From assembly GCF_001999765.1 (NCBI RefSeq), contig NZ_KV908331.1, positions 40,564 to 101,858 of the forward strand: a stretch of DNA of 61,295 bases. Direction: 5' to 3'. Positions 1 through 8,679 of the stretch are shown piece by piece; within the stretch, counting starts at the first letter, position 1, and every line of letters starts with the position of its first letter. This DNA comes from Sinomonas mesophila. Lineage in GTDB: Bacteria > Actinomycetota > Actinomycetes > Actinomycetales > Micrococcaceae. Position numbers and translations under genes: made by a program. The notes under the pieces were generated by a model. The model was not told where the DNA came from. It made no database searches and saw only the letters and a list, made by a program, of their open reading frames with translations.

Positions 1-72
1 CCTTCGGTCAACTTCTGAACGCAAACATGACATGGGAACTCCCGCGTTGATCACGGACCGGACACGAAATGC

Positions 73-84
73 GTAAGCGCTTGC
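73..84. promoter_or_regulatory. Putative LacI-family operator upstream of sugar ABC operon
   Basis: GTAAGCGCTTGC is an 11-of-12 type palindrome around AAGCGCTT with a central CG, the usual shape of LacI/GalR-family sites. It lies about 100 bp upstream of the solute-binding-protein start. The LacI gene at the end of this operon (3777) is the likely binder, but the second LacI in the window (16202-17206) recognises a related-looking core and could compete. The match is by eye only. Confidence 0.45.
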
Positions 85-187
85 ACGTGGAGTCGGCTCC
101 ACCCTAGTGTGAGGTCCACCACACACCCTCCGAGGCGGTTGTTCCATGAATGTCCAGCTGCCTTCGAACGACATGGGAGTCGAGCAC

Positions 188-1483
188 ATGAGTAACCGCA
201 AGTTCTCCAGGATGACTTATCCGCTGGCAGCGGCAAGCGTCCTCGCCCTGACCCTCTCAGCGTGTGCCGGCGGCGGCGGCGGGACCGGCGGAGGCGCCGG
301 CGGCAGCGATGCCGAAGCCAACCTCGACGGCCGAGGCCCCATCACCTACGTCCAGGGCAAGGACAACTCGAACGTCGTCCGCCCGCTCATCGAGAAGTGG
401 AACGCGGCCCACCCGAACGAACAGGTCACCTTCAAGGAGCAGACCGACGAGGCAGACCAGCAGCACGACGACCTGGTCCAGAACTTCCAGGCGAAGAACG
501 CCAACTACGACGTCATGAGCGTCGACCTCATCTGGGTCGCCGAGTTCGCTGCCAAGGGCTGGCTCCAGCCCCTCAAGGACAAGATGGCGATCTCCACGGA
601 CGGCCTGCTCAAGGCAACGGTCGAGAGCTCCACCTACAACAACACGCTGTACACCGTGCCCCAGACGTCTGATGGCGGCATGCTGTATTACCGCAAGGAC
701 CTCGTGCCCACTCCGCCCAAGACCTGGGACGAGATGATGAGCATGTGCTCCATCGCGAAGGAGAACAACATCGGCTGCTATGCCGGCCAGCACGCGAAGT
801 ATGAGGGCCTCACGGTCAACGCGGCCGAGGCGATCAACTCCTTCGGCGGGGAGATCGTCGACAACAGCGGCAAGGCGACGGTCAACTCCGATGAGGCCAA
901 GGAGGGTCTCGGCAAGCTCGCCGAGGCCTACAAGGACGGGAACATCCCGGCCGAGGCCATCACGTACACCGAGGAGGAAGGCCGCATCGACTTCCAGGCA
1001 GGCAAGCTCCTGTTCCACCGCAACTGGCCGTACGTGTACAAGCTGGCCACGACCGAGGCGTCCTCGGCGGTCAAGGACGTGCTGGGCCTCGCACCGCTCC
1101 CCGGCATGAGCGGCCCGGGCGCCTCGTCGCTCGGCGGGCACAACGTCGGCGTCAGCGTGTACTCCAAGAACAAGGCCACTGCCCTGGACTTCCTCAAGTA
1201 CATCATCAGCGAGGAGACCCAGCGGTTCTACGTGACCCAGGGGTCGCTGGCCCCGGCCATGGAGAAGCTGTACGACGACCCGCAGCTCGTCGCCCAGCTG
1301 CCCTACCTGACTACCCTCAAGACCTCGATCGAGAACGCTGTCCCGCGCCCGGTGACGCCGTTCTACCCCGCGGTCACGAAGGCGATTCAGGACAACGCCT
1401 ACGCCGCGATGAAGGGGGAGAAGGCCGTCGACTCGGCCGTCTCTGACATGCAGTCGGCGATGGAAGCTGCAGGCGCCAAGTAG
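188..1483 (+). CDS. Sugar ABC transporter substrate-binding lipoprotein (CUT1 family)
   Basis: This is the extracellular receptor of a carbohydrate ABC importer. The ATG at 188 is chosen because GGGAG lies 8 nt upstream; an in-frame ATG at 146 has no such site. The 431-residue product has a lipoprotein signal peptide ending in LSAC (lipidated Cys26) followed by a Gly-rich linker, then a cluster-1 solute-binding fold containing the typical YTVPQTSDGGMLYYRKDL stretch near the hinge. Two permease genes follow in the same direction, so it is the first gene of the operon. The substrate cannot be read from sequence; oligosaccharides of the maltose/trehalose type are usual for the family. No ATPase gene accompanies it. 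Confidence 0.9.
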   Translation: MSNRKFSRMTYPLAAASVLALTLSACAGGGGGTGGGAGGSDAEANLDGRGPITYVQGKDNSNVVRPLIEKWNAAHPNEQVTFKEQTDEADQQHDDLVQNFQAKNANYDVMSVDLIWVAEFAAKGWLQPLKDKMAISTDGLLKATVESSTYNNTLYTVPQTSDGGMLYYRKDLVPTPPKTWDEMMSMCSIAKENNIGCYAGQHAKYEGLTVNAAEAINSFGGEIVDNSGKATVNSDEAKEGLGKLAEAYKDGNIPAEAITYTEEEGRIDFQAGKLLFHRNWPYVYKLATTEASSAVKDVLGLAPLPGMSGPGASSLGGHNVGVSVYSKNKATALDFLKYIISEETQRFYVTQGSLAPAMEKLYDDPQLVAQLPYLTTLKTSIENAVPRPVTPFYPAVTKAIQDNAYAAMKGEKAVDSAVSDMQSAMEAAGAK

Positions 1484-1498
1484 CAGCGGATCGGGCAG

Positions 1499-1538
1499 AT
1501 GCCCGGGGGGGCAGCCGCCGAGGCGGCCTCCCGGGCAT
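1499..1538. other. Intercistronic hairpin between binding protein and permease genes
   Basis: ATGCCCGGG at 1499-1507 pairs with CCCGGGCAT at 1530-1538, and an inner GCCGCC/GGCGGC stem stacks inside it. No T-tract follows. Hairpins in this position commonly protect binding-protein mRNA or attenuate read-through, so that receptor is made in excess over permease; that role is inferred here. Confidence 0.6.
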
Positions 1539-1562
1539 TCAGCCCGCCGGACAGGAGCAACA

Positions 1563-2567
1563 ATGTCAACAGACGTGACGAAGAAGGCGCCCACCACCGA
1601 GGCGGCGCACCACATGCCGGGGCGCGAGAGCGCCGACCGGAAGCAGGTCACACAGGGCCGCTGGGCCAGCGTCCTGCTCGCCCCCTCCCTCATCCTCCTC
1701 GGGATCGTCATCATCTACCCGGTGGTGAACGCGATCATCATGTCCTTCCAGAAGGACTCCGGGCTGGACCCGGCCACGGGGTTCTTCGTCGAGGGCGGCC
1801 CAGCAGGGTTTGAGAACTACACCCACTGGCTGCTGCAGCAGTGCAACGGCGTACCTTGCCCTCCGGGCACGCTGGGCGCCCAGTTCTGGGACTCCTTCGG
1901 TGTGACGTTCTTCTTCACGGCCGTCACTGTGGCCCTTGAGACTGTCCTGGGCTTCTGGATGGCGGTCATCATGGCGCGTTCCTTCCGCGGCCGCAGTGCC
2001 ATTCGTGCCGCCGTGCTGGTCCCGTGGGCCATCCCGACGGCAGTCACGGCCAAGCTCTGGTTCTTCATCTTCGCGTTCCAGGGCATCGCCAACCAGCTCT
2101 TCAACACGCAGATCCTCTGGACGGGCTCGGAGTGGCCAGCCAAGTGGGCGATCATCATCGCCGACGTCTGGAAGACCACGCCGTTCATGGCACTGCTCAT
2201 CCTCGCCGGGCTCCAGCTCATCCCGGACGAGGTCTATGAGGCGGCCAAGGTCGACGGCGCGTCGGCGTGGCAGCGTTTCACGCTGATCACGCTCCCGCTC
2301 GTCAAGCCGGCCCTCATGGTGGCGATCCTGTTCCGCGTCCTCGATGCGCTGCGCATGTTCGACCTGCCGTACATCATGACCCAGGGCGCGAACGGCACCT
2401 CGACGCTGTCGATCCTCGTCGTGCAGCAGATCAGACAGGGCTTCAACACAGCGGCCGCGCTATCGACCATCACATTCCTCGTGATCTTCATCGTCGCATT
2501 CATCTTCGTCCGCTTCCTCGGCGCCAACGCCGTGGCCGCGGCGAGCACGGGGGGGAAGAAGAAGTAG
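1563..2567 (+). CDS. Sugar ABC transporter permease (MalF type)
   Basis: First inner-membrane subunit of the CUT1 importer, 334 residues with about six membrane helices. The N-terminal 35 residues are cytosolic and the first helix starts near ASVLLAPSLILLGIVIIY. The EAA loop that contacts the ATPase is seen at EVYEAAKVDGASAWQRF near residue 225. An AGGAG site precedes the ATG. The next permease starts one base after its stop, showing tight co-translation. The ATP-hydrolysing partner is not encoded nearby and is probably a shared MsiK-like protein. Confidence 0.9.
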   Translation: MSTDVTKKAPTTEAAHHMPGRESADRKQVTQGRWASVLLAPSLILLGIVIIYPVVNAIIMSFQKDSGLDPATGFFVEGGPAGFENYTHWLLQQCNGVPCPPGTLGAQFWDSFGVTFFFTAVTVALETVLGFWMAVIMARSFRGRSAIRAAVLVPWAIPTAVTAKLWFFIFAFQGIANQLFNTQILWTGSEWPAKWAIIIADVWKTTPFMALLILAGLQLIPDEVYEAAKVDGASAWQRFTLITLPLVKPALMVAILFRVLDALRMFDLPYIMTQGANGTSTLSILVVQQIRQGFNTAAALSTITFLVIFIVAFIFVRFLGANAVAAASTGGKKK

Positions 2568-2568
2568 C

Positions 2569-3453
2569 ATGACCACGGCAACCGCAACCCGCACACACGT
2601 CGCCGAGGTTCCCACACGCCGCAAGGCGTTCGACTGGGGCCAGGTCCGCACCTACATCCAGGCCGCCATCATCCTCGTCTGGTGCCTTCTGCCCGCCTAC
2701 TGGATGATCGTCACGGCCTTCCGTGAAGTCGCCTACACCTATGACCCGACCTTCTGGTTCACCCATGTGAGCCTGGAGAACTTCAGGACGGTGTTCGACG
2801 AGAGCCTTGGCAACCGCTTCGGCCAGGCTCTCCTGAACAGCCTGATCGTCGCCGGTATCACCACGCTCATCGCCCTGGTGGTCGGCGTCTTCGCTGCCTA
2901 CGCCCTCGCGCGCTTGAACTTCCGCTTCAAGTTCCTGGTGCTCGGTTTCATCCTCGGCGCCTCGATGTTTCCCGGCGTGGCGCTCGTCACCCCGCTGTTC
3001 CAGCTGTTCACCAACATCGGCTGGATAGGCACCTACCAGGCGCTCATCATCCCGAACATCTCATTCGTGCTGCCGCTGACGGTGTACACGCTCACCTCCT
3101 TCTTCCGCGAGATGCCGTGGGAGCTCGAGGAGTCGGCTCGCATCGACGGCTGCACCCAAGGGCAGGCGTTCCGGAAGATCATCCTCCCGCTCGCCGCGCC
3201 GGCCACGTTCACGACCGCGATCCTCGCCTTCATCTCGGCATGGAACGAGTTCCTCATCGCGAGCCAGCTCTCGAATGACCAGACGAAGACGGTTACGGTG
3301 GCCATCGCCTCCTTCGCCGGCTCGGAGCCGATGCAGGAGCCGTATACCGCCGTCATGGCCGCGGGCACGCTCGTCACCATCCCGCTCGTTCTGCTAGTGC
3401 TCATCTTCCAGCGCAAGATCGTCGCCGGTCTCACGGCAGGAGCCGTGAAGTGA
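2569..3453 (+). CDS. Sugar ABC transporter permease (MalG type)
   Basis: Second permease of the importer, 294 residues. Six membrane helices are visible, and the EAA motif reads ELEESARIDGCTQGQAF near residue 187. The C-terminal IVAGLTAGAVK is the typical end of CUT1 MalG-like permeases. The ATG lies immediately after the MalF-type stop, and the TGA overlaps the following gene by 4 bp. Confidence 0.9.
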   Translation: MTTATATRTHVAEVPTRRKAFDWGQVRTYIQAAIILVWCLLPAYWMIVTAFREVAYTYDPTFWFTHVSLENFRTVFDESLGNRFGQALLNSLIVAGITTLIALVVGVFAAYALARLNFRFKFLVLGFILGASMFPGVALVTPLFQLFTNIGWIGTYQALIIPNISFVLPLTVYTLTSFFREMPWELEESARIDGCTQGQAFRKIILPLAAPATFTTAILAFISAWNEFLIASQLSNDQTKTVTVAIASFAGSEPMQEPYTAVMAAGTLVTIPLVLLVLIFQRKIVAGLTAGAVK

Positions 3454-3731
3454 CGGGTGGACGGGGAACTGAGCCCTTCCCGGTGGGGGGAGCGGCCTAC
3501 CGCCGCTCCTCCCACCACCGGCAGGCCGTCGTCGAGCAGTTCGAGATCTTCATGGGCTTTCTGGCATTCTGGGGACTTGTTCTGCTCGTGGTCACCGTGT
3601 GGCACGAGATCACCGGTCAATTCGCGCTCGGCTGGGCGCTCGGACTCCTTGCCGTCGTACTCGCGATGGCGGGCCTGTGGGCCCTGCGGCGCAAGGTGCT
3701 GCGTGGGGAGCAGCACGAAGACAAGGGCTGA
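3450..3731 (+). CDS. Small two-helix membrane protein, unknown function
   Basis: A 93-residue product starting at a GTG that overlaps the upstream permease stop (GTGA). It has a polar N-terminus of about 28 residues, two membrane helices (about 33-56 and 60-82) joined by a short loop, and a charged tail RRKVLRGEQHEDKG. I do not recognise a named family. Its coupling to the permease and its position before the LacI gene suggest it belongs to the transport operon, perhaps as an accessory or regulatory peptide. That is inference from position only. Confidence 0.65.
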   Translation: MTGGRGTEPFPVGGAAYRRSSHHRQAVVEQFEIFMGFLAFWGLVLLVVTVWHEITGQFALGWALGLLAVVLAMAGLWALRRKVLRGEQHEDKG

Positions 3732-3776
3732 GGCCCGCCCGCCCGTGAGGACGGAAGAGGTTCGGGAGGGGCCACG

Positions 3777-4790
3777 GTGGTAGGGATCGAGGACGTCGCC
3801 GCGGCGGCGGGAGTTTCCACGGCGACGGTCTCCCGGGCCATCCGTGGCCTCCCGCGGGTCTCGCCCAAGACCCGGGCGAGGATCCTGGAGACGGCCAAGG
3901 AACTCGGCTACGTGCCGTCGTCTTCGGCGTCCCGCCTCGCGAGCGGGAAGACCCGCACGATCGGTGTCCTGGCCCCGTATGTCGACCGCTGGTTCTTCGG
4001 CAAGGCCATCGCCGGTGTGGACGAGGAGCTCCACGGCAAGGGCTACAACCTCTCCCTCTTCCACCTCGGCGGCCGCACCGCGCCGCGCGAACGCCTCTTC
4101 AGCCGCGCGATGGTGCACAAGCAGATCGACGCGATTCTCCTGCTGTGTATGTACCTCCATCCGGAGGAGATCGACGACCTGCACGCCATCGAGATGCCGC
4201 TCATCGTCATCGGGGGGCCGGTGCCGGGCTGCCCCAATGTGGGCATCGACGACTACAGGGCCGCCCGCACCATCACCGAGTACCTCATCGGGCTCGGGCA
4301 CCGGCACATCTCCCTCCTGCATGGCCAGGACGATTCCGATCTCAACTTCTCGGTGCCCAAGATCCGCATGGAGGGGTTCCAGGACGCCGTCACCGCTGCG
4401 GGACTCGAGCTCCACCCAGACGCGTCGTTCTACGGCAACTTCACGGTGGAAAGCGGCATCGAGGCCATGCGCAAGTTCCTCGAGCTCCCCGAGCCTCGCC
4501 CGACGGCGATGGTGTGCGCATCCGACGAGATGGCGCTCGGCGCGCTCTTCGAAGCCCGTCGGCGCGGCGTCCGGGTGCCCGAGGAGCTCTCCATCGTCGG
4601 GATCGATGGCCACGAGATGGGTGCCGCCGTCGGCCTCACCACGGTGTGGCAGGACCCGTTGGCGCAGGCGCGGCGCGGGACGCAGATGCTGCTGGCCGAG
4701 CTCGCCGGCGAGGTGGGCGCCGTCCACAGTGAGACGGCCGAGCAGCGCCTCGTCGTCCGGGAGAGTACCGCGCCTCCCTCGCACGGCTAG
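3777..4790 (+). CDS. LacI-family transcriptional regulator
   Basis: A 337-residue sugar-responsive repressor. The N-terminal helix-turn-helix is clear (VGIEDVAAAAGVSTATVSRA), followed by the hinge helix region SSASRLASGKTRTIGVL and a periplasmic-binding-protein-like sensor domain. The GTG start is supported by GGGAGGG 6 nt upstream. It is last in the ABC operon, so it probably controls that operon in response to the imported sugar; the palindrome at 73-84 is the candidate operator. Confidence 0.9.
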   Translation: MVGIEDVAAAAGVSTATVSRAIRGLPRVSPKTRARILETAKELGYVPSSSASRLASGKTRTIGVLAPYVDRWFFGKAIAGVDEELHGKGYNLSLFHLGGRTAPRERLFSRAMVHKQIDAILLLCMYLHPEEIDDLHAIEMPLIVIGGPVPGCPNVGIDDYRAARTITEYLIGLGHRHISLLHGQDDSDLNFSVPKIRMEGFQDAVTAAGLELHPDASFYGNFTVESGIEAMRKFLELPEPRPTAMVCASDEMALGALFEARRRGVRVPEELSIVGIDGHEMGAAVGLTTVWQDPLAQARRGTQMLLAELAGEVGAVHSETAEQRLVVRESTAPPSHG

Positions 4791-4802
4791 GACCAGAATC
4801 CG

Positions 4803-4859
4803 GCCGGACCCACGAGCCGGCCGGGCCATAAGCCAGCCGGACCCACAAGCCGGCCGGGC
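4803..4859. repeat. Two imperfect 24-bp direct repeats, GC-rich
   Basis: Units at 4803-4826 and 4836-4859 differ at a single base and have a 33-bp period. Each unit also carries CCGG/CCGG self-complementary arms, so the pair may form hairpins and act as the terminator behind the LacI gene. No T-tract is seen. Confidence 0.6.
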
Positions 4860-4949
4860 GCCGTGCGCCTTCCGTGTTGAGTCTGCTGCGGGCGGGTAGT
4901 TCTACAGACGTCACCCGCTCAATCCAGACACGGAGTGCGAGGAATCATG

Positions 4950-5891
4950 ATGACTGGTCCCCTGTCCAGCGGCCCCGGCGTCCCCGGACGCCACGAGTCC
5001 ACGACGGCCGCAGCAAAGGAAGAAGCGCGAGGAGTCGCCCAGGAGGCTGCCGCATCGGCGGGCGCCGTGCGCGACGTCGCGAAAGAGGAAGCATCCGTCG
5101 TTGCCCATGAAGCTGCCTACCAGGCCAGGGACCTGCTGGCCCAGAGCCGCAGGGAGCTCATGGACCAGGCGGCCCACCAGCAGTCCCGGGCGGCAGAGGG
5201 TCTGAGGTCCATCCACCGCGAGCTCAGCTCAATGGCATCCGCCAGCGACGGGTCCGGCGTCGGGACCGATCTCGTCCGCCAGGCGGCGGAGAAGACGGCG
5301 TCCCTGGCGGACTGGCTCGACCAGCGCGACCCGGGGTCCCTTCTCGAGGACGTGAAGTCCTATGCGCGGCGCCGGCCGGGCATGTTCCTCGCGATCGCTG
5401 CCGGAGCCGGCCTTCTCGCGGGGCGGCTGAGTCGCTCGCTCGCGGCAGAGGCCACCGAGGACCGCGGCGGAGACTGGGGCGAGGAAGCGCGTCATCGCAC
5501 GGCCCTTCCCGAGGGCTTTGACCGGACGCGGGCCGCGCGCGACTACCGCGAGGAGCAGGGCTACGGCGAGACGCCCATGAGGCAGAGTGCCATGGCCCAA
5601 ACCCCCATGGCCCAACCCCCCATAGCGACCGCGGCGCAGGCCGGGTCGGCCTCCGGCGGCGCCTATCAGGCCGGCCCGGGGGAGGCCCCGTATGGCGCCC
5701 CGGTAGGGGACAGCGCCTACCCGCAGGCCGGCGAGACGGACGACGCGGCCGCCTCCGGTGACACCGACCGCGGCTCGGAGTACGAGACGCCGGCCGAGGC
5801 GGGCAAGCCGATCCCTGGTGTGGGGGACAAGGGCCGGATCCCGGTCGAGGAAGAGAACCGGCTCCGCCGTGAGGGGGATGAGCGGCGATGA
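4950..5891 (+). CDS. Alanine-rich membrane-anchored protein of the holin-X/DUF3618 cluster
   Basis: Unknown function. The product is 313 residues from the ATG at 4950, which has GAGGA 6 nt upstream; in-frame starts at 4935 and 4947 are less well spaced. Residues 20-85 are an Ala/Glu-rich, probably helical region. One short hydrophobic segment (RPGMFLAIAAGAGLLAGRLS) lies mid-protein, and the C-terminal 150 residues are low-complexity and acidic. Its stop overlaps the next gene by 4 bp, making a three-gene operon. Related actinobacterial clusters are usually annotated as hypothetical envelope or stress proteins. Confidence 0.7.
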   Translation: MTGPLSSGPGVPGRHESTTAAAKEEARGVAQEAAASAGAVRDVAKEEASVVAHEAAYQARDLLAQSRRELMDQAAHQQSRAAEGLRSIHRELSSMASASDGSGVGTDLVRQAAEKTASLADWLDQRDPGSLLEDVKSYARRRPGMFLAIAAGAGLLAGRLSRSLAAEATEDRGGDWGEEARHRTALPEGFDRTRAARDYREEQGYGETPMRQSAMAQTPMAQPPIATAAQAGSASGGAYQAGPGEAPYGAPVGDSAYPQAGETDDAAASGDTDRGSEYETPAEAGKPIPGVGDKGRIPVEEENRLRREGDERR

Positions 5892-6391
5892 CCTACCCTC
5901 CGGACTATGGGTCGCCGGGCGCCCAGGGCTCGGCCGACGTGCCCCGCGCCGACGTGCCCCGCGCCGAGGTGCCCCGTGCCGACGTGCCCCCCGCAGAGGC
6001 CAAGGCAGCCACAACGTCCCTCGGCGACCTGATCGGCGACGTCGCGCAGGACCTCACGACGCTCATGCGGCAGGAGGTCGAGCTGGCCAAGGCCGAGTTC
6101 CGCGAGTCGGCCACGCGGGCGGGCAAGGGCGCTGGCATGTACGGCGGCGCGGGGGCGGCAGGACTCTTCGCCCTGTTGTTCCTCTCGCTCGCCCTCTGGT
6201 GGGCCCTGGGCGCGTCCCTGGTCGGCTTCGGCTGGTCCGCCGTGATCGTCGCGGTCATCTGGGCGATCGTGGCCGCAGTCCTCGCGTTCCGCGCCAAGAA
6301 GGAGATGGAGGCCGTCCGGGGCATGCCCCGCACGGCCGAGACGGTGAAGAAGATCCCCCCATCGCTCAAGCCGAGTGAGGAGCCACGATGA
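5888..6391 (+). CDS. Phage-holin-family / DUF1469 (Actinobacterial holin-X) membrane protein
   Basis: A 167-residue protein with a proline-rich N-terminus built from a 15-bp tandem repeat, then the conserved SLGDLIGDVAQDLTTLMRQEVELAKAE helix and two membrane helices (about 87-109 and 115-137). This matches the DUF1469/holin superfamily III layout. Despite the family name there are no phage genes around; the protein is a normal chromosomal member of a conserved actinobacterial trio. It overlaps both neighbours by 4 bp. Confidence 0.8.
   Translation: MTYPPDYGSPGAQGSADVPRADVPRAEVPRADVPPAEAKAATTSLGDLIGDVAQDLTTLMRQEVELAKAEFRESATRAGKGAGMYGGAGAAGLFALLFLSLALWWALGASLVGFGWSAVIVAVIWAIVAAVLAFRAKKEMEAVRGMPRTAETVKKIPPSLKPSEEPR
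5933..5992 (+). repeat. Four 15-bp tandem repeats encoding ADVPR units
   Basis: Four units of GCCGACGTGCCCCGC, at 5933, 5948, 5963 and 5978, with a few substitutions. They encode ADVPR-ADVPR-AEVPR-ADVPP in the N-terminus of the holin-X protein. The repeat is in frame, so slippage would change tail length without breaking the gene. Confidence 0.9.
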
Positions 6392-6963
6392 GCCAGAATC
6401 CCGATGCCATCCGAGCCGACATCGAACAGACCCGCGAGCGGCTCGGCTACGACGTCGACGCGGTGGCCGACAAGGTCAGCCCGTCACACGTCGCCCACCG
6501 CCAGACCGAGCGGGTCAAGGGCGCCATGACCGACATGAAGGACCGGATCATGGGCACGGCCGACGACGTCACGACCGGGGCGCGCAGTGCGGCGGAGGAT
6601 GCCGGGGCCGCCGTCGAGCGCGTCGAGCGGAAGGTTATGCGGAAGACGCAGGGCAACCCCCTCGCCGCGGGCCTCATCGCCTTCGGCGCCGGCCTCCTCC
6701 TCTCCTCGCTCATTCCGCCGAGCGAGAAGGAGCGGGAGGCGGCGCGGGCCATCAAGGAGAAGGCCGAGCCCATGACCCAGGAGCTCTCCGGCGCAGCGTC
6801 CGAGATGGCGGAGCACCTCAAGGAGCCGGCCCGCGAGGCCGTCGAAAACGTCAGGCAGTCGGCATCTGAGGGGGTGCAGGCCGTCAAGGAGGAGGCACAG
6901 GAGCAGGGCGCTGCAGTCCAGGACCGGACGCAGCAGGCCCAGCGGCATCTGCGCGAGACCTGA
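6388..6963 (+). CDS. DUF3618 domain-containing protein
   Basis: A 191-residue protein. The N-terminal motif IRADIEQTRERLGYDVDAVADKVSP is the DUF3618 signature. A long amphipathic helical region follows, then one membrane segment (GNPLAAGLIAFGAGLLLSSLI, about 89-109) and a C-terminal apolipoprotein/LEA-like helical tail rich in Lys, Glu and Ala. The ATG overlaps the stop of the holin-X gene. Function is unknown; envelope association is suggested by the topology and neighbours. Confidence 0.8.
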   Translation: MSQNPDAIRADIEQTRERLGYDVDAVADKVSPSHVAHRQTERVKGAMTDMKDRIMGTADDVTTGARSAAEDAGAAVERVERKVMRKTQGNPLAAGLIAFGAGLLLSSLIPPSEKEREAARAIKEKAEPMTQELSGAASEMAEHLKEPAREAVENVRQSASEGVQAVKEEAQEQGAAVQDRTQQAQRHLRET

Positions 6964-6979
6964 CGCGGGGCGCGGTCGC

Positions 6980-7807
6980 TCAGGAAGCCCGCGCGAGCTG
7001 GCGGATGGGGATCCAGCGCGAGGCGAGCCGGCGGTACGCTGCGGCGGCCCCGGTCAAGTCGCCCTCGGCGAGGCACTCGATGCCGAGCAGGACGTCGAGC
7101 GGGGACTCGTCGGGGTGGACCCGATCCGCGACGGACCCGTAGTCGAGCTCGATGGCGGAGTCCGGATGGAACTCCTCGAGCCATTCGGTGAGCGTCGTCA
7201 GCTCGTCGAGCATATTCATCTCGGGCGCCGCGAGCGCGAGGTTGGCCACGGCAAACCGCGCACGCCCGATCGCGCGGGACCACGTCGCCGTGATCCGCAC
7301 GGTCCGGATGTGGCCCTCGTCCTCGACGACCTCGGTCGGGTCCTGCTGGTGGAACAGGACGAACCAGCTGAACGGGATGCCCCACAGCGACTCCCGCGTG
7401 TTCACGCGCGGCGTGGCGGACTCGGCCGCGATGCGGTCCACGCGCTCCTGGTGCCGCGACCGCGCGTCCTCGGGCAGGAGCACGTCGGCCAGAGAGGCCG
7501 GGGCGGTGGTCAGGACGGACTCGGCCGCGAGCCCCGCCCTGAGCACGAGCTGGGACGGGCAGTACAGTGTGCGCCCGTCCACGGTGAGCGTCCGCGTGAA
7601 CTCCGTGCCGCTGTCCGGGAAGGGGTCCCCCGTGGCGGAGATGATCCGGCCGATCGCCGCCTCCGCCTCGGCCTGGTCGAGCTTGCGCCGTCCGGGCCCG
7701 CGTTCGGCGATGCTGTGCTCCATCCGGGCGCGCTCCTCGGAGCCGAATGCCTCGATCGGCTCGTAGACGCGCAGCTGCGAGGCGAACGGCCGCCCCTGCA
7801 GGGTCAC
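6980..7807 (-). CDS. Conserved hypothetical protein downstream of xth
   Basis: A 275-residue soluble protein of no family I can name. It starts at a GTG that overlaps the stop of xth by 4 bp (GTGA), so the two are translationally coupled. The sequence is mixed alpha/beta with Trp/His-rich core elements (WGIPFSWFVLFHQQDP near the middle) and no membrane segment or signal peptide. Coupling to an AP endonuclease is suggestive of a DNA-repair-linked role but proves nothing. Confidence 0.65.
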   Translation of the reverse strand: MTLQGRPFASQLRVYEPIEAFGSEERARMEHSIAERGPGRRKLDQAEAEAAIGRIISATGDPFPDSGTEFTRTLTVDGRTLYCPSQLVLRAGLAAESVLTTAPASLADVLLPEDARSRHQERVDRIAAESATPRVNTRESLWGIPFSWFVLFHQQDPTEVVEDEGHIRTVRITATWSRAIGRARFAVANLALAAPEMNMLDELTTLTEWLEEFHPDSAIELDYGSVADRVHPDESPLDVLLGIECLAEGDLTGAAAAYRRLASRWIPIRQLARAS

Positions 7808-8616
7808 TGCTCCTCCGCCAGCTCCACAACGACCGGCGCATGGTCCGAGGCTCCCTTGCCCTTGCGCTCCTCGCGGTCGATGTGCGCGTTGACCACGCGC
7901 GCGGCGAGCGAGGGGGAGGCGAGCACGAAATCGATGCGCATGCCCTCCTTCTTGGGGAAGCGCAGCTGCGTGTAGTCCCAGTAGGTGTAGACGCCCGGTC
8001 CGGGCGCGTGGCGCCGCACGACGTCCTCGAAGCCCGTGGCCTCGAACGCCCGGAAGGCGTCCCGCTCGGGCTCCGAGACGTGGGTGAGCCCCTCGGTGCG
8101 GAAGTACTCGATGTCCCACACGTCGTCGTCCTGCGGGGCAATGTTCCAGTCGCCCATGAGCGCGATCTGGGCCTTCGGGTCGTCCGAGAGCCACTCCGCG
8201 GCGTGGCCGTTGAGGACCTTGAGCCAGTCGAGCTTGTACGGCATGTGCTCGTCGTTGAGCGCGCGGCCGTTCGGCACGTAGAGGCTCCAGACGCGCACGC
8301 CCCCACACGTGGCGGCCATCGCGCGGGCCTCCTGGACCGGGTCCTTGCCGCTCTTGCCGAAGGTTGGCTGGTCCGGGAACGTGCGCTCGACGTCGGTCAT
8401 GCCCACGCGGGAGGCGATCGCGACGCCGTTCCACTGGCTCACGCCGAAGTGCGCGACCTCGTAGCCGTTGCGCTCGAAGAGCTCCCACGGGAAGTTGTCG
8501 TCCTTGCACTTGGTCTCCTGGAGTGCGAGGACGTCCACGTCACTGCGCAGGAGCCAGCTCTCGACGCGGTCGGCGCGGGCTCGGAGGGAGTTCACATTCC
8601 AGGTAGCGATCTTCAC
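7804..8616 (-). CDS. xth: Exodeoxyribonuclease III (AP endonuclease)
   Basis: Mg-dependent exonuclease III/AP endonuclease that cleaves at abasic sites during base excision repair. The 270-residue length is typical. Catalytic residues are visible: Asn7 (TWNVN), Glu34 (LQETK), the YVPNG tyrosine/asparagine motif, Asp/Asn in GDWNIAP, and the terminal SDHAP Asp-His pair. The GTG start has TAGCGT 6 nt upstream on the minus strand and no Shine-Dalgarno, suggesting a leaderless transcript. Confidence 0.95.
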   Translation of the reverse strand: MKIATWNVNSLRARADRVESWLLRSDVDVLALQETKCKDDNFPWELFERNGYEVAHFGVSQWNGVAIASRVGMTDVERTFPDQPTFGKSGKDPVQEARAMAATCGGVRVWSLYVPNGRALNDEHMPYKLDWLKVLNGHAAEWLSDDPKAQIALMGDWNIAPQDDDVWDIEYFRTEGLTHVSEPERDAFRAFEATGFEDVVRRHAPGPGVYTYWDYTQLRFPKKEGMRIDFVLASPSLAARVVNAHIDREERKGKGASDHAPVVVELAEEQ

Positions 8617-8622
8617 GCGCCC

Positions 8623-8628
8623 ACGCTA
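8623..8628 (-). promoter_or_regulatory. -10 element of leaderless xth promoter
   Basis: Minus-strand TAGCGT ends 6 nt before the GTG at 8616, placing the transcription start at or next to the start codon. Confidence 0.55.
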
Positions 8629-8679
8629 TCAACCCGGGCCGGATCCGGCACTGTGCCTCTGGCACAGCGAACACAGCAT

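Noticed and set aside
5888-6391. Holin-family gene as sign of a prophage
   Set aside because: The protein is the chromosomal actinobacterial holin-X/DUF1469 type in a conserved three-gene cluster; there are no phage structural, lysin or integrase genes.
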